A stretch of 64,000 bases of DNA. Origin: Streptomyces sp. NRRL F-5122 (GTDB lineage Bacteria > Actinomycetota > Actinomycetes > Streptomycetales > Streptomycetaceae). The stretch spans positions 71,980 through 135,979 of the forward strand of contig NZ_LMWH01000241.1 of the NCBI RefSeq assembly GCF_001507435.1. Reading direction: 5' to 3'. How positions within the stretch are numbered: position 1 is the first letter of the stretch; every line of letters starts with the position of its first letter. Under the pieces are notes generated by a model, which was not told the DNA's origin, ran no database searches, and was given only the letters and a program-made list of their open reading frames with translations. This document shows positions 16,821-25,253 of this stretch, piece by piece. A program made the translations under genes and the position numbers.

Positions 16821-17456
16821 ATGCGCGGTCTCAGAGGCGTGACGGTGACAGCACTGATGGGCGGAATCCTGATGCTGACCGGGTGCCACGGTTCGCCGGG
16901 TACCGACGCCGCCTCGGGCGCTCCCTCGCCGACCTCCCCGTCGGCCACGTCCTCGGCTTCGTCTCCCGATGCCCCCGCCACGGCGGCCGCTCCTTCGGGC
17001 GCTGCCTCCTCGGCCGCGCCGCGCCCGTCGTCCACCTCCACCCCGGCCCGGGCCACAGCCTCCACCGGCGCCGCCCGGATGCCCGCGAGCGTCCCCGGAT
17101 GCCGGAACCTGTCCGTCGGCGACGACGTCAAGGCCGCAGTGGCGTCGGCGTACCGGCGCGCATTTCCCCGACTCGTCCACATCCGGCCGGAGCCGCACCG
17201 GTTCTTCTACGGTCAGTGCGGCGCCGTCCGCTACGCGGCCACCCGTTTTCAGGCGACGCCGGGTGTCACGGACGAGGAACTCGTGAACATGCAGGACGAG
17301 GGCAGCACCACCAAGTACTTCCGCGGCACCTCGGGGGGCGGCTGGACGTACCTCACCAGCGACGGCCTGCCGGCCGGGCCGCACGGCTGCGGCGACATCC
17401 CGGAGATCCCCGCCGCGCTGGCGAAGGCATGGGGGAACTGCTCCGCCGGGCGGTGA
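16821..17456 (+). CDS. Predicted lipoprotein of unknown function
   Basis: 211 aa. A signal peptide ends in the lipobox LTGC with the lipidated Cys at residue 22. A 65-residue Ala/Ser/Pro linker then leads to a globular domain of about 115 aa containing four Cys (GCRNLSVGDD, YGQCGAVRYAATRF, GCGDIP, NCSAGR). The pattern VKAAVASAYRRAFPRL...GQCGAVRYAA is shared by other uncharacterised actinobacterial lipoproteins. It would sit on the outer face of the membrane. GAGGAGG lies 10 nt before ATG 16821. Confidence 0.8.
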   Translation: MRGLRGVTVTALMGGILMLTGCHGSPGTDAASGAPSPTSPSATSSASSPDAPATAAAPSGAASSAAPRPSSTSTPARATASTGAARMPASVPGCRNLSVGDDVKAAVASAYRRAFPRLVHIRPEPHRFFYGQCGAVRYAATRFQATPGVTDEELVNMQDEGSTTKYFRGTSGGGWTYLTSDGLPAGPHGCGDIPEIPAALAKAWGNCSAGR

Positions 17457-17528
17457 ACTTCGCGGTCCCCCGGGTGCACGTACCTCCGGGCCGGCACCGG
17501 CAACAGGGGCGCGGGCCCGATCCGGGCC

Positions 17529-17727
17529 CGTGGTCGTGGAGCGGGGCCGGTTGTCGTGGACCGACCTGTGGCCGTGGACGGTCCCGTAACCGTGGACCGG
17601 GCCGTGCCCGTGGACTGACCTGTAGTCATGGACCCGGTCCGGCGGCCGTGGACGGGGCCGGTGGCCGTGGCCCGGCCCCGTGGCGATGGCCCGGCCCCGT
17701 AACCGTGGACCGGCCCCGCGGTCATGC
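17529..17727. repeat. Imperfect 18-20 bp tandem repeats
   Basis: About eleven degenerate copies of a unit like CCGGNCCGTGGCCGTGGA follow each other after the lipoprotein stop. Unit lengths vary (18, 19, 20 nt), so no single reading frame is conserved. Not a CRISPR: there are no unique spacers. Confidence 0.75.
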
Positions 17728-17737
17728 CCGGCCGATG

Positions 17738-18328
17738 TCAGTCGGGCCGGCGCAGTCCGGCGACGAGGACCTCGACCAGCCGGCGTGCGTCGTAGCGGGA
17801 ATCGTTCTCCGCGCCGATGCAGAGGTTGCCGACGCCGCGCATGAATTCGTAGGCCTGCAGATCGGAACGGATCTCGCCCGAACCGGCCGCGGCGTCGAGC
17901 AGGTGCGTGCACACCGGCACGAGCCGGTCGAGGAAGTGGGCGTGCAGGGCGTCGAAGCCGGCGTCGTCGGACCGCAGAACGGCGGCGAGACCGTGCTTGG
18001 TGACCAGGAAGTCGACGAAGAGGCTGATCCATTTCCCCAGTGCGGCGTAGGGGGTCGGTGCGGTCGCGAGCAGGGCCGGACCGGCCTGCGCACACGCTTC
18101 GACCTGGTGCCGGTAGACGGCGATGATGAGATCCGCCCGCGTCGGGAAATGGCGGTAGATCGTGGCCGTCCCGACACCGGCCCTGGCCGCGATGTCGCGC
18201 ACCGGCGCCTCCACGCCCGACTCCACGAAGACCGCGGCGGCCGCCTCCAGCAGGGCCTCCTCGTTGCGCCGGGCGTCCGCCCGTCTGGGCCGGCCCGCGG
18301 GCCCCGCGGCCTGATCGGCGTCCTTCAT
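17738..18328 (-). CDS. TetR/AcrR-family repressor
   Basis: 196 aa from ATG 18328 with GGAGG about 10 nt upstream. The N-terminal HTH spans residues about 20-66 (ALLEAAAAVFVESGVEAPVRDIAARAGVGTATIYRHFPTRADL in two parts). The C-terminal ligand domain is of the common SCO-type (FVDFLVTKHGLAAVLRSD). It is divergent from an aldo/keto reductase gene, and two TetR-type inverted repeats occupy the shared region (18361-18403). It therefore very probably represses itself and the reductase/F420-enzyme genes. The ligand is unknown. Confidence 0.93.
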   Translation of the reverse strand: MKDADQAAGPAGRPRRADARRNEEALLEAAAAVFVESGVEAPVRDIAARAGVGTATIYRHFPTRADLIIAVYRHQVEACAQAGPALLATAPTPYAALGKWISLFVDFLVTKHGLAAVLRSDDAGFDALHAHFLDRLVPVCTHLLDAAAGSGEIRSDLQAYEFMRGVGNLCIGAENDSRYDARRLVEVLVAGLRRPD

Positions 18329-18360
18329 CGCTCTGCTCCCTCCACAGCCTCCCTTGCTAA

Positions 18361-18403
18361 ACGGGACACTGTTCCGTATCGTCAAAACGGGACGTGGTTC
18401 CGT
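18361..18403. promoter_or_regulatory. Two TetR operators, 26 bp apart
   Basis: ACGGGACACTGTTCCGT (18361-18377) and ACGGGACGTGGTTCCGT (18387-18403) are matching 7-3-7 inverted repeats, each with one mismatched pair. They lie in the divergent region between the TetR gene and the aldo/keto reductase gene. Confidence 0.8.
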
Positions 18404-18501
18404 TTGCTGATGATGCCAGAGCAGGGAACCGACCACCAAGCCATGCGCTGCCGTGCCATGCGCTGCCGTCCCGCTTCATCCCTGATCGAGGAGGCACGAC
18501 C

Positions 18502-19521
18502 ATGCAGTACCGCACCTTGGGCCGCACCGGAGTGCAGGTGAGTTCCCTCGCGCTCGGCGCGATGAACTTCGGCGCCATCGGGCGCACCACCCAGGACGAG
18601 GCCACCGCCATCGTCGACGCCGCCCTGGAGGGCGGGATCAACCTCATCGACACCGCCGACATGTACGGCCGCGGCGAGTCCGAGGAGATGGTCGGCAAAG
18701 CCATCGCGGGCCGCCGCGACGACATCGTGCTGGCCACGAAGGCGGGCATGCCGATGAGCGACGAGCGCAACCATCGGGGCGCTTCGCGCCGCTGGCTGGT
18801 CGCCGAGCTGGACAGCAGTCTGCGCCGCCTCGGTGTCGACCACGTCGACCTCTACCAGATCCACCGGTGGGACCCGACCACCGGCGACGAGGAGACACTG
18901 TCGGCCCTGACCGACCTGCAACGCGCCGGAAAGATCCGCTACTTCGGCTCCTCCACCTTCCCCGCCCACCGCATCGTGGAGGCGCAGTGGGCCGCCCGCG
19001 AGCACCGTCTGGGCCGGTACGTCACCGAACAGCCCAGCTACTCGATCCTGCAGCGCGGCGTCGAGACCCATGTGCTGCCCGTGACCGAGCAGCACGGGCT
19101 CGGCGTGCTGGTGTGGAGCCCGTTGGCCTCGGGCTGGCTGACCGGCGCGATCCGCGAGGGCCGGGACATCACCACCAGCCGCTCGACGTTCATGCCGGAA
19201 CGCTTCGACACCTCCCTCCCCTCCAACCGGGCCAGACTCGACGCCGTCGAACGACTGGCCGCGATCGCCGACGAGGCCGGACTGACCATGATCCAGCTCG
19301 CTCTCGGGTTCGTGACCGCACATCCCGCCGTGACCTGCGCGCTTGTCGGTCCCCGCACGCTGGACCACCTGCACACGCAACTCGCCGCCGCCGACACCGT
19401 GCTCGACGCCGACGTACTCGACGCGATCGACGCCGTCGTCGCCCCCGGCACCGATCTGGCCGCGCACGAGAAGTACGACACTCCGCCCGCGCTGCTCGAC
19501 CCGTCACTGCGGCGACGCTGA
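18502..19521 (+). CDS. Aldo/keto reductase
   Basis: 339 aa, a full-length (alpha/beta)8 NADPH-dependent oxidoreductase. It begins MQYRTLGRTGVQVSSLALG, with catalytic Asp in LIDTADMYGRG (Tyr of the tetrad in MYG), Lys in LATKAG and His in LYQIHRWD. The NADPH-binding C-terminal part includes ALVGPRTLDHL. GAGGAGG lies 8 nt before ATG 18502. Two TetR operators lie upstream and an F420-type oxidoreductase gene follows 31 nt later, suggesting one induced detoxification or biosynthetic operon. Substrate unknown. Confidence 0.93.
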   Translation: MQYRTLGRTGVQVSSLALGAMNFGAIGRTTQDEATAIVDAALEGGINLIDTADMYGRGESEEMVGKAIAGRRDDIVLATKAGMPMSDERNHRGASRRWLVAELDSSLRRLGVDHVDLYQIHRWDPTTGDEETLSALTDLQRAGKIRYFGSSTFPAHRIVEAQWAAREHRLGRYVTEQPSYSILQRGVETHVLPVTEQHGLGVLVWSPLASGWLTGAIREGRDITTSRSTFMPERFDTSLPSNRARLDAVERLAAIADEAGLTMIQLALGFVTAHPAVTCALVGPRTLDHLHTQLAAADTVLDADVLDAIDAVVAPGTDLAAHEKYDTPPALLDPSLRRR

Positions 19522-19552
19522 CCGTCCGGGCGACGGAAGGGACCGATGTTCC

Positions 19553-20428
19553 ATGCCCCACACACCCCGACCCAGTTTCGGGATCATGACCGCCCCCTCG
19601 CAGGTCGACTACCACGACGTCCTGCGGGTCTGGTGCGAGGCGGACGGGATCCCCGAGATCGAGCACGCGTGGCTGTTCGACCACCTCATGCCGATCGGCG
19701 GCGATCCGTCGGGGCCGGCCTACGAGGGCTGGACACTGCTGTCGGCCCTTGCCGCCCGGACCCGTCGGCTGCGGCTCGGTGTGCTGGTGACCAGCAACCG
19801 GTTCCGGCCGCCGGCGATGCTCGCCAAGATCGCCACGACCGTGGACATCGTCTCCGGCGGCCGGCTCGACTTCGGTATCGGCGTCGGCTCACGGCCCGGC
19901 CATCCCCTGGCCAGGCGCGAGTACGAGGCCCACGGTCTGCCCTTCCAGGACTCCGCGCGGGCCGTGGCGAGCCTCGCCGAGGCGTGCACGGTGATCCGGC
20001 GGCTGTGGACCGAGACCGAACCGTTCGACTTCCACGGCACCCACGTCCGGCTCACCGGAGCGTTCGGCAACCCCAAACCCGTCCAGCGCCCCCATCCGCC
20101 GATCCTGATCGGCGGCCGCTCGTCCTCGACCCTGCGGGTGGTCGCCGAGCACGCCGATCTGTGGAACATCCCGGGCGGCGACCTGGACGACTGTGTCCGC
20201 CGCAGCGCACTGCTGGACCGCTACTGCGCCGAGATCGGCCGTGATCCGGCCTCCATCACCCGCTCGATCCATCTGCCCGTCTCCTACGACCGGTCCGGCG
20301 TCACCCGGGACGCGATCGGCGACGCGGTCGGCGCCGGCTTCCGGCACATCGTCCTCGGGCTGCCGGCGCCCTACCCCGCCGACGTGGCGCGGTGGGTCAC
20401 CGACGAGCTCATCACCACGACGGCCTGA
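19553..20428 (+). CDS. LLM-class (F420-dependent type) oxidoreductase
   Basis: 291 aa of the luciferase-like monooxygenase fold: FGIMTAPSQVDYHDVL start, ARTRRLRLGVLVTSNRFRPP, and FGIGVGSRPGHPLARREYEAHG are typical of the F420-dependent class. The C-terminal motif PHPPILIGGRSSSTLRVVAEHADLWN (two parts) completes it. Cofactor choice (F420 versus FMN) is inferred from similarity. It lies just after the aldo/keto reductase gene and probably shares its TetR-controlled transcript. ATG 19553 has GGAAGGGA about 10 nt upstream. Confidence 0.9.
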   Translation: MPHTPRPSFGIMTAPSQVDYHDVLRVWCEADGIPEIEHAWLFDHLMPIGGDPSGPAYEGWTLLSALAARTRRLRLGVLVTSNRFRPPAMLAKIATTVDIVSGGRLDFGIGVGSRPGHPLARREYEAHGLPFQDSARAVASLAEACTVIRRLWTETEPFDFHGTHVRLTGAFGNPKPVQRPHPPILIGGRSSSTLRVVAEHADLWNIPGGDLDDCVRRSALLDRYCAEIGRDPASITRSIHLPVSYDRSGVTRDAIGDAVGAGFRHIVLGLPAPYPADVARWVTDELITTTA

Positions 20429-20521
20429 CCCCGGGAGCGGTGGCCGACGGTGCTCCCGGCATGCACCGGGACCATCCCCGTTTCCCCGGGCGCCGGGTGT
20501 TCGTTCCGCGGGGGTCAGTGG

Positions 20522-21454
20522 TCACCGGGACTCGGGGCGCCATCGGCGCGCGCTCGGCGGGGACGCGTCGTCGGACGCACGGGTGATGGCCAGGAGCGCC
20601 ATGTCGTCGGTTCTCCGGCCGTCGGTGTGCCGGCACACATCGGCGAGGAGGGCGTCCAGGAGGGCGTCCGGACCGGAGTGCCGCCGTCCCGTGAACCTGC
20701 CGACGGGGTCGTAGAAAGTGCCCGACGCGTTCCGGGCCTCGGTCAGCCCGTCGGTGTAGAGCAGCAGACCGGCCCCTTGGGGGAACGCGACCGTGTCGAC
20801 GCGCGCGGTGTCGACGCTCAGGGCGCCCAGGCCCAGGGGCGGGGCGGGCCGGCCGGGCTCGACGTACCGCACCGTGTCCCCGAGGAACAGCAGAGGCGCG
20901 GGATGCCCCCGGTTGACGAGCCGGACCTCGTTCCCCCGCGGGGGGAATTCCGCCAGCAGGGCCGTGACGAACCGTTCGGCGGGGAGCAGGCTCCCCGACT
21001 GCGCGGCCTCCCGGACCAGGGCCTGCTCCAGCCGGTCCGCGAGCCCGGTCAGGGCGGGCTCTCGCAGGGCGGCCTCCCGGAACGTCCCGAGAGCGACCGT
21101 GACCGCCCTGACCGCGTCCATCCCCTTGCCGCACACATCGCCGATCAGACAGCGCACGCCATAGGGGGTGTCGAGCACCGCGTAGAGGTCCCCGCCGATC
21201 TGGGCATCCGTCTGGGCGGCCTCGTAACGGGCGGCGAAGCGCAGCGGACCGATGCGCGCCGGCGGGCTCGGCAGCACGGCGCGCTGAACGGCGGTGGCGA
21301 TACCGCTCACCGACTGCAGCTTCACCTCGCGGTGGTACAGCAGGCGGTTGAGGAAGACCGCGACCCCGGCCACGGTCCCGGCCACGAGCAGCAGGAGGGC
21401 TGGCAGCAAGTGGCTCCGCCTGCCCAGCCACTTCCACACTCCCAGCCCTGCCAC
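20522..21454 (-). CDS. Membrane PP2C/SpoIIE-type Ser/Thr phosphatase
   Basis: 310 aa from GTG 21454 (GGGAG 6 nt upstream); the frame is open further upstream but loses plausible sequence. One transmembrane helix (HLLPALLLLVAGTVAGVAVFL, residues about 13-33) is followed by a SpoIIE/RsbU phosphatase domain. The metal-site motifs QIGGDLYAVLDTPYG, IGDVCGKGMDA, NRGHPAPLLF and LYTDGLTEARN are all present. Such phosphatases dephosphorylate anti-sigma-factor antagonists (STAS proteins). A STAS gene lies 500 nt upstream on the same strand and is a natural candidate substrate, which is inference. Confidence 0.9.
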   Translation of the reverse strand: MAGLGVWKWLGRRSHLLPALLLLVAGTVAGVAVFLNRLLYHREVKLQSVSGIATAVQRAVLPSPPARIGPLRFAARYEAAQTDAQIGGDLYAVLDTPYGVRCLIGDVCGKGMDAVRAVTVALGTFREAALREPALTGLADRLEQALVREAAQSGSLLPAERFVTALLAEFPPRGNEVRLVNRGHPAPLLFLGDTVRYVEPGRPAPPLGLGALSVDTARVDTVAFPQGAGLLLYTDGLTEARNASGTFYDPVGRFTGRRHSGPDALLDALLADVCRHTDGRRTDDMALLAITRASDDASPPSARRWRPESR

Positions 21455-21950
21455 CTGCAGCTCCCGACGCCGACCGGCTCCTGGCCCGGCCAGGCTTACC
21501 ACCGGGACCGTCGTCTCCCGGCACGCGGCTCGCCCACACCGCCTCCCGCCACGCGGTGGCGGTCGGCCAACCGGGGTAGCGCCCCTCCCGGGCCGTCCAT
21601 CCGGGCCGTGCTCACCGCGGACGGCACGAAGGCCGGGGCCTACGACGGGAGCCTTGGCGTGGAGGTGGGACCGACGAGGGCCTCGAGTCACGGTGAAGAA
21701 GGAGCGGCGGGGCGCCGGTTGGACACCGGAACGGGTCGTCGTGGATCCGCCCGAGTGCCGCCCGCGGGTGCCCGTGTGCGGAAGTGTCCCGGCGACTTGA
21801 CGCTACTCCCCGGAGAGGCAGGACGGCCCGTTCCCGGTCGCCGTCTCCCCGCTGCCCGCGGCCTCGTGCCCGGACCTGCCGGTCTCCAGCCAGGACCGTG
21901 CGGGTTCTGCCGCGCGGGTGGTGTCCACGCCCGTGTCCCGTATGTCTTGC
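21455..21950. other. Non-coding stretch between phosphatase and STAS genes
   Basis: About 500 nt. Open frames here lack family matches and convincing starts. It presumably holds the phosphatase promoter; nothing else was recognised. Confidence 0.4.
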
Positions 21951-22328
21951 TCACCCCGCTGTCGCAGGCGTTCCGCGCCAGGCGTCCTGGGCGGTGGCAT
22001 AGGCGGGGAAACGGCCCAGCATGCCGCCGCCCAGCAGGACGAGGTCGATCCCGAGGCTGCTGTGGACGACGCGGACCCAGCCCTGCCGGGCCCGGCAGTC
22101 TTCCCACGCCTCGCACAGCGGTCCCAGGATGCTTCCGTCCGCGAAGGTCACCTCACGGAAATCGACGATGAGAAAGACGCGCCCACGTCCCGTGCGGGCG
22201 CCCTCCAGGGCCTGCACCAGGGGTGCCACGGTGGTCGGGTCCAGCTCGCCACGGGCCTGCACCATCCGGCATTCGTCGAACAGTTCGGGCGTACGGAAAG
22301 GCTCGGGCGGGTCGGGATGAGCGCACAT
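21951..22328 (-). CDS. STAS-domain protein (anti-anti-sigma type)
   Basis: 125 aa from ATG 22328; GGAG stands 9 nt upstream, better spaced than for ATG 22337. The STAS core reads ARGELDPTTVAPLVQALEGA, RVFLIVDFREVTFADGSILGPL and RQGWVRVVHSSLGIDLVLLG. The regulatory serine or threonine of RsbV-type proteins aligns with the DGSILGP segment, so control by phosphorylation is possible. The nearby PP2C phosphatase could be a partner. The anti-sigma factor and sigma factor are not nearby. Confidence 0.8.
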   Translation of the reverse strand: MCAHPDPPEPFRTPELFDECRMVQARGELDPTTVAPLVQALEGARTGRGRVFLIVDFREVTFADGSILGPLCEAWEDCRARQGWVRVVHSSLGIDLVLLGGGMLGRFPAYATAQDAWRGTPATAG

Positions 22329-22667
22329 GCGCGCCATCTCCTCTGTCCGGGTTGGAGCTTCACAGTGCGCAGAGCCTCTGTTGCGCCGAACGGACTGCAC
22401 GGAGAGGGCCGAGGCCAAGGGCGACCGCAGGCCGAGCCTACTGCCGTGGCGAGCGGCAGGGCCAGGTGGAGAACGTCTCCGGAAGGTTCTCGTCGGAGGG
22501 CACCCGGCTCCCGTTCGCGCCCGAAAGGGAGGGCGCCGCGCGCGGGGGGCCGGGGCGGCCGCCGTCAAGGTCCGGACGGCCCGCGGCGCCGTCGGGCAGC
22601 CGCGGTGCCGGGCCGGGGCCTGTGGTGGGAGGCCTCCCGGCGTTCTCCGTCGGAAACCTGCCGCAGT
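22329..22667. other. Intergenic region
   Basis: About 340 nt upstream of the STAS gene, GC-rich, with no recognisable gene or signal. Confidence 0.4.
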
Positions 22668-23012
22668 CTACGTACGCAGCAGTCGTTGGGTGAGCTCCCG
22701 GTACTGCCTCAGCGCGCCCCGGAGTTCGGCGGATTCCGTTTCGGGGTCCCGGTCCTGCCAGCCCGCGCGGACGACTCGCCGCGCCTCCGAAAGGGCGTTC
22801 ATGAGCTGGGCGGCCGCTTCGTCGAAGGCGCCCTCGGCCTCCTCCAGTGCCTCGCGCGGGGTGTCCGCGAAAGTGTTGACGGCATGTCCGAGGCGGCGCA
22901 CGATCTCGTCCCGTTCTTGCGGAGGGAGCAACGGATCCGGGCCCGTGGCGCGGCGTCCGCCCGGGCCCGGGGACCGGTCCGCGGGCTGCTGGGCGCGTGT
23001 CTGGTCGTACAT
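22668..23012 (-). CDS. Small helical protein of unknown function
   Basis: 114 aa. After a disordered Gly/Pro-rich N-terminus it is strongly helical and charged (QERDEIVRRLGHAVNTF, then REALEEAEGAFDEAAAQLMNALSEA). It may form a coiled coil. No family recognised. It lies just downstream of a CsbD-like micro-ORF, both on the minus strand, so a small stress operon is possible. Confidence 0.6.
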   Translation of the reverse strand: MYDQTRAQQPADRSPGPGGRRATGPDPLLPPQERDEIVRRLGHAVNTFADTPREALEEAEGAFDEAAAQLMNALSEARRVVRAGWQDRDPETESAELRGALRQYRELTQRLLRT

Positions 23013-23046
23013 CGTGTTGTGTACCGCTTCCGCTTGTGATGGGGGG

Positions 23047-23124
23047 TCACCGCCTGAAGACGCCCTTCGCCTTCTCGACGGCCTGCTTCAGGCTTCCGGA
23101 GACCCGGTCGACCCTGCCCTTCAT
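23047..23124 (-). CDS. CsbD-like microprotein (25 aa)
   Basis: ATG 23124 to TGA 23047: MKGRVDRVSGSLKQAVEKAK and GVFRR. The pattern K-G-R-x-D-x-x-x-G-x-x-K-Q resembles one repeat of CsbD stress proteins (normally about 60 aa), so this is a truncated relative or a remnant. AGGACGG lies upstream. It is 35 nt before the helical-protein gene on the same strand. Confidence 0.4.
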   Translation of the reverse strand: MKGRVDRVSGSLKQAVEKAKGVFRR

Positions 23125-23382
23125 GGCCCTCAGCCGTCCTGCCAGTCAACGTCCGGCGACGATGCGTGTCAATGCGACGCCGGCCCGAGCGCAACCCGCC
23201 GAATGCCGCTGAACAGCGGGATCCGGGTGTCCCCCGGTCCGGCGAGTACGGTAGGGAGAACGAGGGTGCGTCGTGCCTATCCGACAGGCCGTCACCAGCA
23301 CACCACCCATCCTCCAGGGGCAGTCCGTGACCCCCGCCGCACCTCCGTGCCGGCGGCCATCGCCGAGGTCAGGGACTCCTCC

Positions 23383-23925
23383 ATGCCACCCAGCCCCATC
23401 ACGCCGACCCCGCCGGACACCGCCCGGCCGCGCTGGGGCCGCGACGGCACCTCGTCCTTGCCGCCGGGCAGACCTGCGCCCGCGCGCGACGGCGGGGAAC
23501 GGCCGTACCCGGCCGTGCCGGTCGTCCCGCCGTCCGTGGCGGGCCGGGCCATCGGCGGCTCCCGGGTACACGGCCCGACCGCCCTGCCGTGGGCCGGACG
23601 TGTCCCCATCGCGCTGCTCCACCGCGTCACCCGGATCCTCGACTCGCTGTGCCGTGTGTCCGGTGAACGCGCTCGACGCCACGACCGCGCCATCGCTTTG
23701 TGGCCCGTCCCCCGACTCTCCATCGGAGAAAGCCGACACAACCACCATTACGCAGACCGCACCGGCGTCCGGCACGGCGTCGAACGCGGCCGGCTGGACC
23801 TCTCGGCCGCCGTCATCCGCCTCCTGGACCGCCTCGGCGGGCGCACGAGGTGCGCCCGCCGGCGCCGGGCCGGGTCGCCGCGCATCACGCCTGACGGCAA
23901 CCACGCTTTCCCCTCAGCCAGTTGA
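23383..23925 (+). CDS. Hypothetical protein, uncertain
   Basis: 180 codons from ATG 23383 to TGA 23923-23925. The first 95 codons have almost only G or C in third position, as in real Streptomyces genes; the rest less so. That suggests a true gene or one with a later frameshift. It includes ALPWAGRVPIALLHRVTRIL and a basic C-terminus; no family is recognised. It ends 10 nt before the DUF5994 gene. Confidence 0.35.
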   Translation: MPPSPITPTPPDTARPRWGRDGTSSLPPGRPAPARDGGERPYPAVPVVPPSVAGRAIGGSRVHGPTALPWAGRVPIALLHRVTRILDSLCRVSGERARRHDRAIALWPVPRLSIGESRHNHHYADRTGVRHGVERGRLDLSAAVIRLLDRLGGRTRCARRRRAGSPRITPDGNHAFPSAS

Positions 23926-23935
23926 CAGGAGCCCC

Positions 23936-24340
23936 ATGACCACCGGGCTGCAGCCCCCGCTTCCCTCCCACCCCGTCCTCCGCCTGCGGCTGGCGCCCCA
24001 CAGCGACCTGCCCCGGCCCATCGACGGAGCATGGTGGCCGCGCTCCTACGACCTCCTCGTGGAACTCCCGCGGCTGCTGGCCGGATTGCCGCGCGAGTGG
24101 GGCCATATCACGAGTGTCACCTTCAACGCGGCGACGTGGTCCGCGACGCCCGGCCGGATACTCGTGTGCAACCAGGTCGTACGACTGCGCAGAGCCCTGG
24201 CGGCGAACGCCCCGCACACCGTCGTCCTGCTGTCCGCCGGCCGAGGGCGCTGGGACCTTGTGGTCGTGCCTCCGGACACCGCCGAGGACGCCGCAAAGCC
24301 ACTCATGGCGGCCGCGGCGGGCGACCTCGGGGACGGCTGA
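23936..24340 (+). CDS. DUF5994-family protein
   Basis: 134 aa from ATG 23936 with AGGAG 5 nt upstream. LRLAPHSDLPRPIDGAWWPRSYDLLVELPRLL is the typical DUF5994 N-terminus, followed by WGHITSVTFNAATW and a C-terminal LLSAGRGRWDLVVVPPDT. The family is restricted to actinobacteria, occurs in multiple copies per genome and has no known function. It appears cytoplasmic. Confidence 0.85.
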   Translation: MTTGLQPPLPSHPVLRLRLAPHSDLPRPIDGAWWPRSYDLLVELPRLLAGLPREWGHITSVTFNAATWSATPGRILVCNQVVRLRRALAANAPHTVVLLSAGRGRWDLVVVPPDTAEDAAKPLMAAAAGDLGDG

Positions 24341-24897
24341 CCCGGGCGCGGTGACCACGCAGCCGAGCTTCCCGCCCTGATCAACCACCGCTGCACGCTC
24401 GACAGCCCGTGGCCGACCATGTCGTCCGCATCGACTCCTGCCCCTTTCGACCGCCCTCGTCGCCACGGCAGCGACGGTGAACCACCAGCGGAGGCCGACG
24501 CGGCGCACCGGCATCACCGTTGCCGACCGCGAGAGGTCCGTCTCACGGGCACGCTGTGGGCACGGGGTCATCGGTGGGAGGCGCCCGAGATGTCCGCGGC
24601 CTTCGGCGGGCCCAGTCGGCGAAGCCGGCCGAACGCACTCCATGGGCGGCTGCCGTCGCAGATGCCGAGCGCTGTGGGTGCGGCAGAGACGGGTCACGCC
24701 GGTTGTCACCGGACAGCCCTTCGGTGACAACCGGCGGAGCGGTCCGTACCGGTCTCGTGCGGTATGCGCCTCATGTCCGAAGCGCCGGCCTCCGCGGGAC
24801 GCGGATTCGGGTGTCCGGCCCGCTCACAGGCCGGGTGCCACGTCCTCGGCTCTCCAACCGGGAAAAGCCACATGACCTGCTGTCGTCATGGAAAGCG
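24341..24897. other. Gene-poor region before the first cold-shock cassette
   Basis: About 560 nt. Frames here resemble no protein. The only clear structure is the perfect hairpin at 24698-24735. Confidence 0.45.
24698..24735. terminator. Perfect 14-bp hairpin
   Basis: GCCGGTTGTCACCG (24698-24711) and CGGTGACAACCGGC (24722-24735) pair perfectly around a 10-nt loop. It lies 160 nt beyond the end of the minus-strand cold-shock cassette and could terminate it. Confidence 0.6.
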
Positions 24898-25185
24898 TCA
24901 CCAACCGGGTGTGTCCTCGTCGCCCCAGGCCTGTCGGGCCGGGTTGACCGGGCACGCATCGTGGCAGGTGAAGCCGAGGCGGGTCAGCGCCCGACGCATC
25001 TCACCCGACGTGAAGTCCCGGCGGTTCTGCCTGGTGATCACCTCCCCGACCTGCATCACGGGGAAGACGCGGCCGGCGATGGTCACGGACACGCCGGTGA
25101 CAGGTTCGGGTGCGATGCCACTCATCGACTGCTCGACCTCGCCCTTGACCAGGTCGAAGGGGAAACGGGCGATCACACAGCGCAT
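24898..25185 (-). CDS. SCO5918-family protein, cassette copy 1
   Basis: 95 aa from ATG 25185 with GGAGG 6 nt upstream. It reads MRCVIARFPFDLVKGEVEQS, then VTIAGRVFPVMQVGEVITRQ and RRDFTSGEMRRALTRLGFTC. Function is unknown; the family occurs behind DEAD-box helicase genes of cold-shock cassettes in Streptomyces. The copy at 30958-31272 is clearly homologous along the first 75 residues. It is the last gene of the csp-helicase-CBS-SCO5918 series and starts 68 nt after the CBS gene stop. Confidence 0.85.
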   Translation of the reverse strand: MRCVIARFPFDLVKGEVEQSMSGIAPEPVTGVSVTIAGRVFPVMQVGEVITRQNRRDFTSGEMRRALTRLGFTCHDACPVNPARQAWGDEDTPGW

Positions 25186-25253
25186 GGATGCCTCCACAGG
25201 GACGGGTCGGATCACCGGAGAGGCCGACCGCGCGGCGGGCGGCCGGACGGCGG

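Noticed and set aside
17529..17727. Possible CRISPR array
   Set aside because: Repeats are degenerate, directly adjacent and have no spacers; no cas genes nearby.
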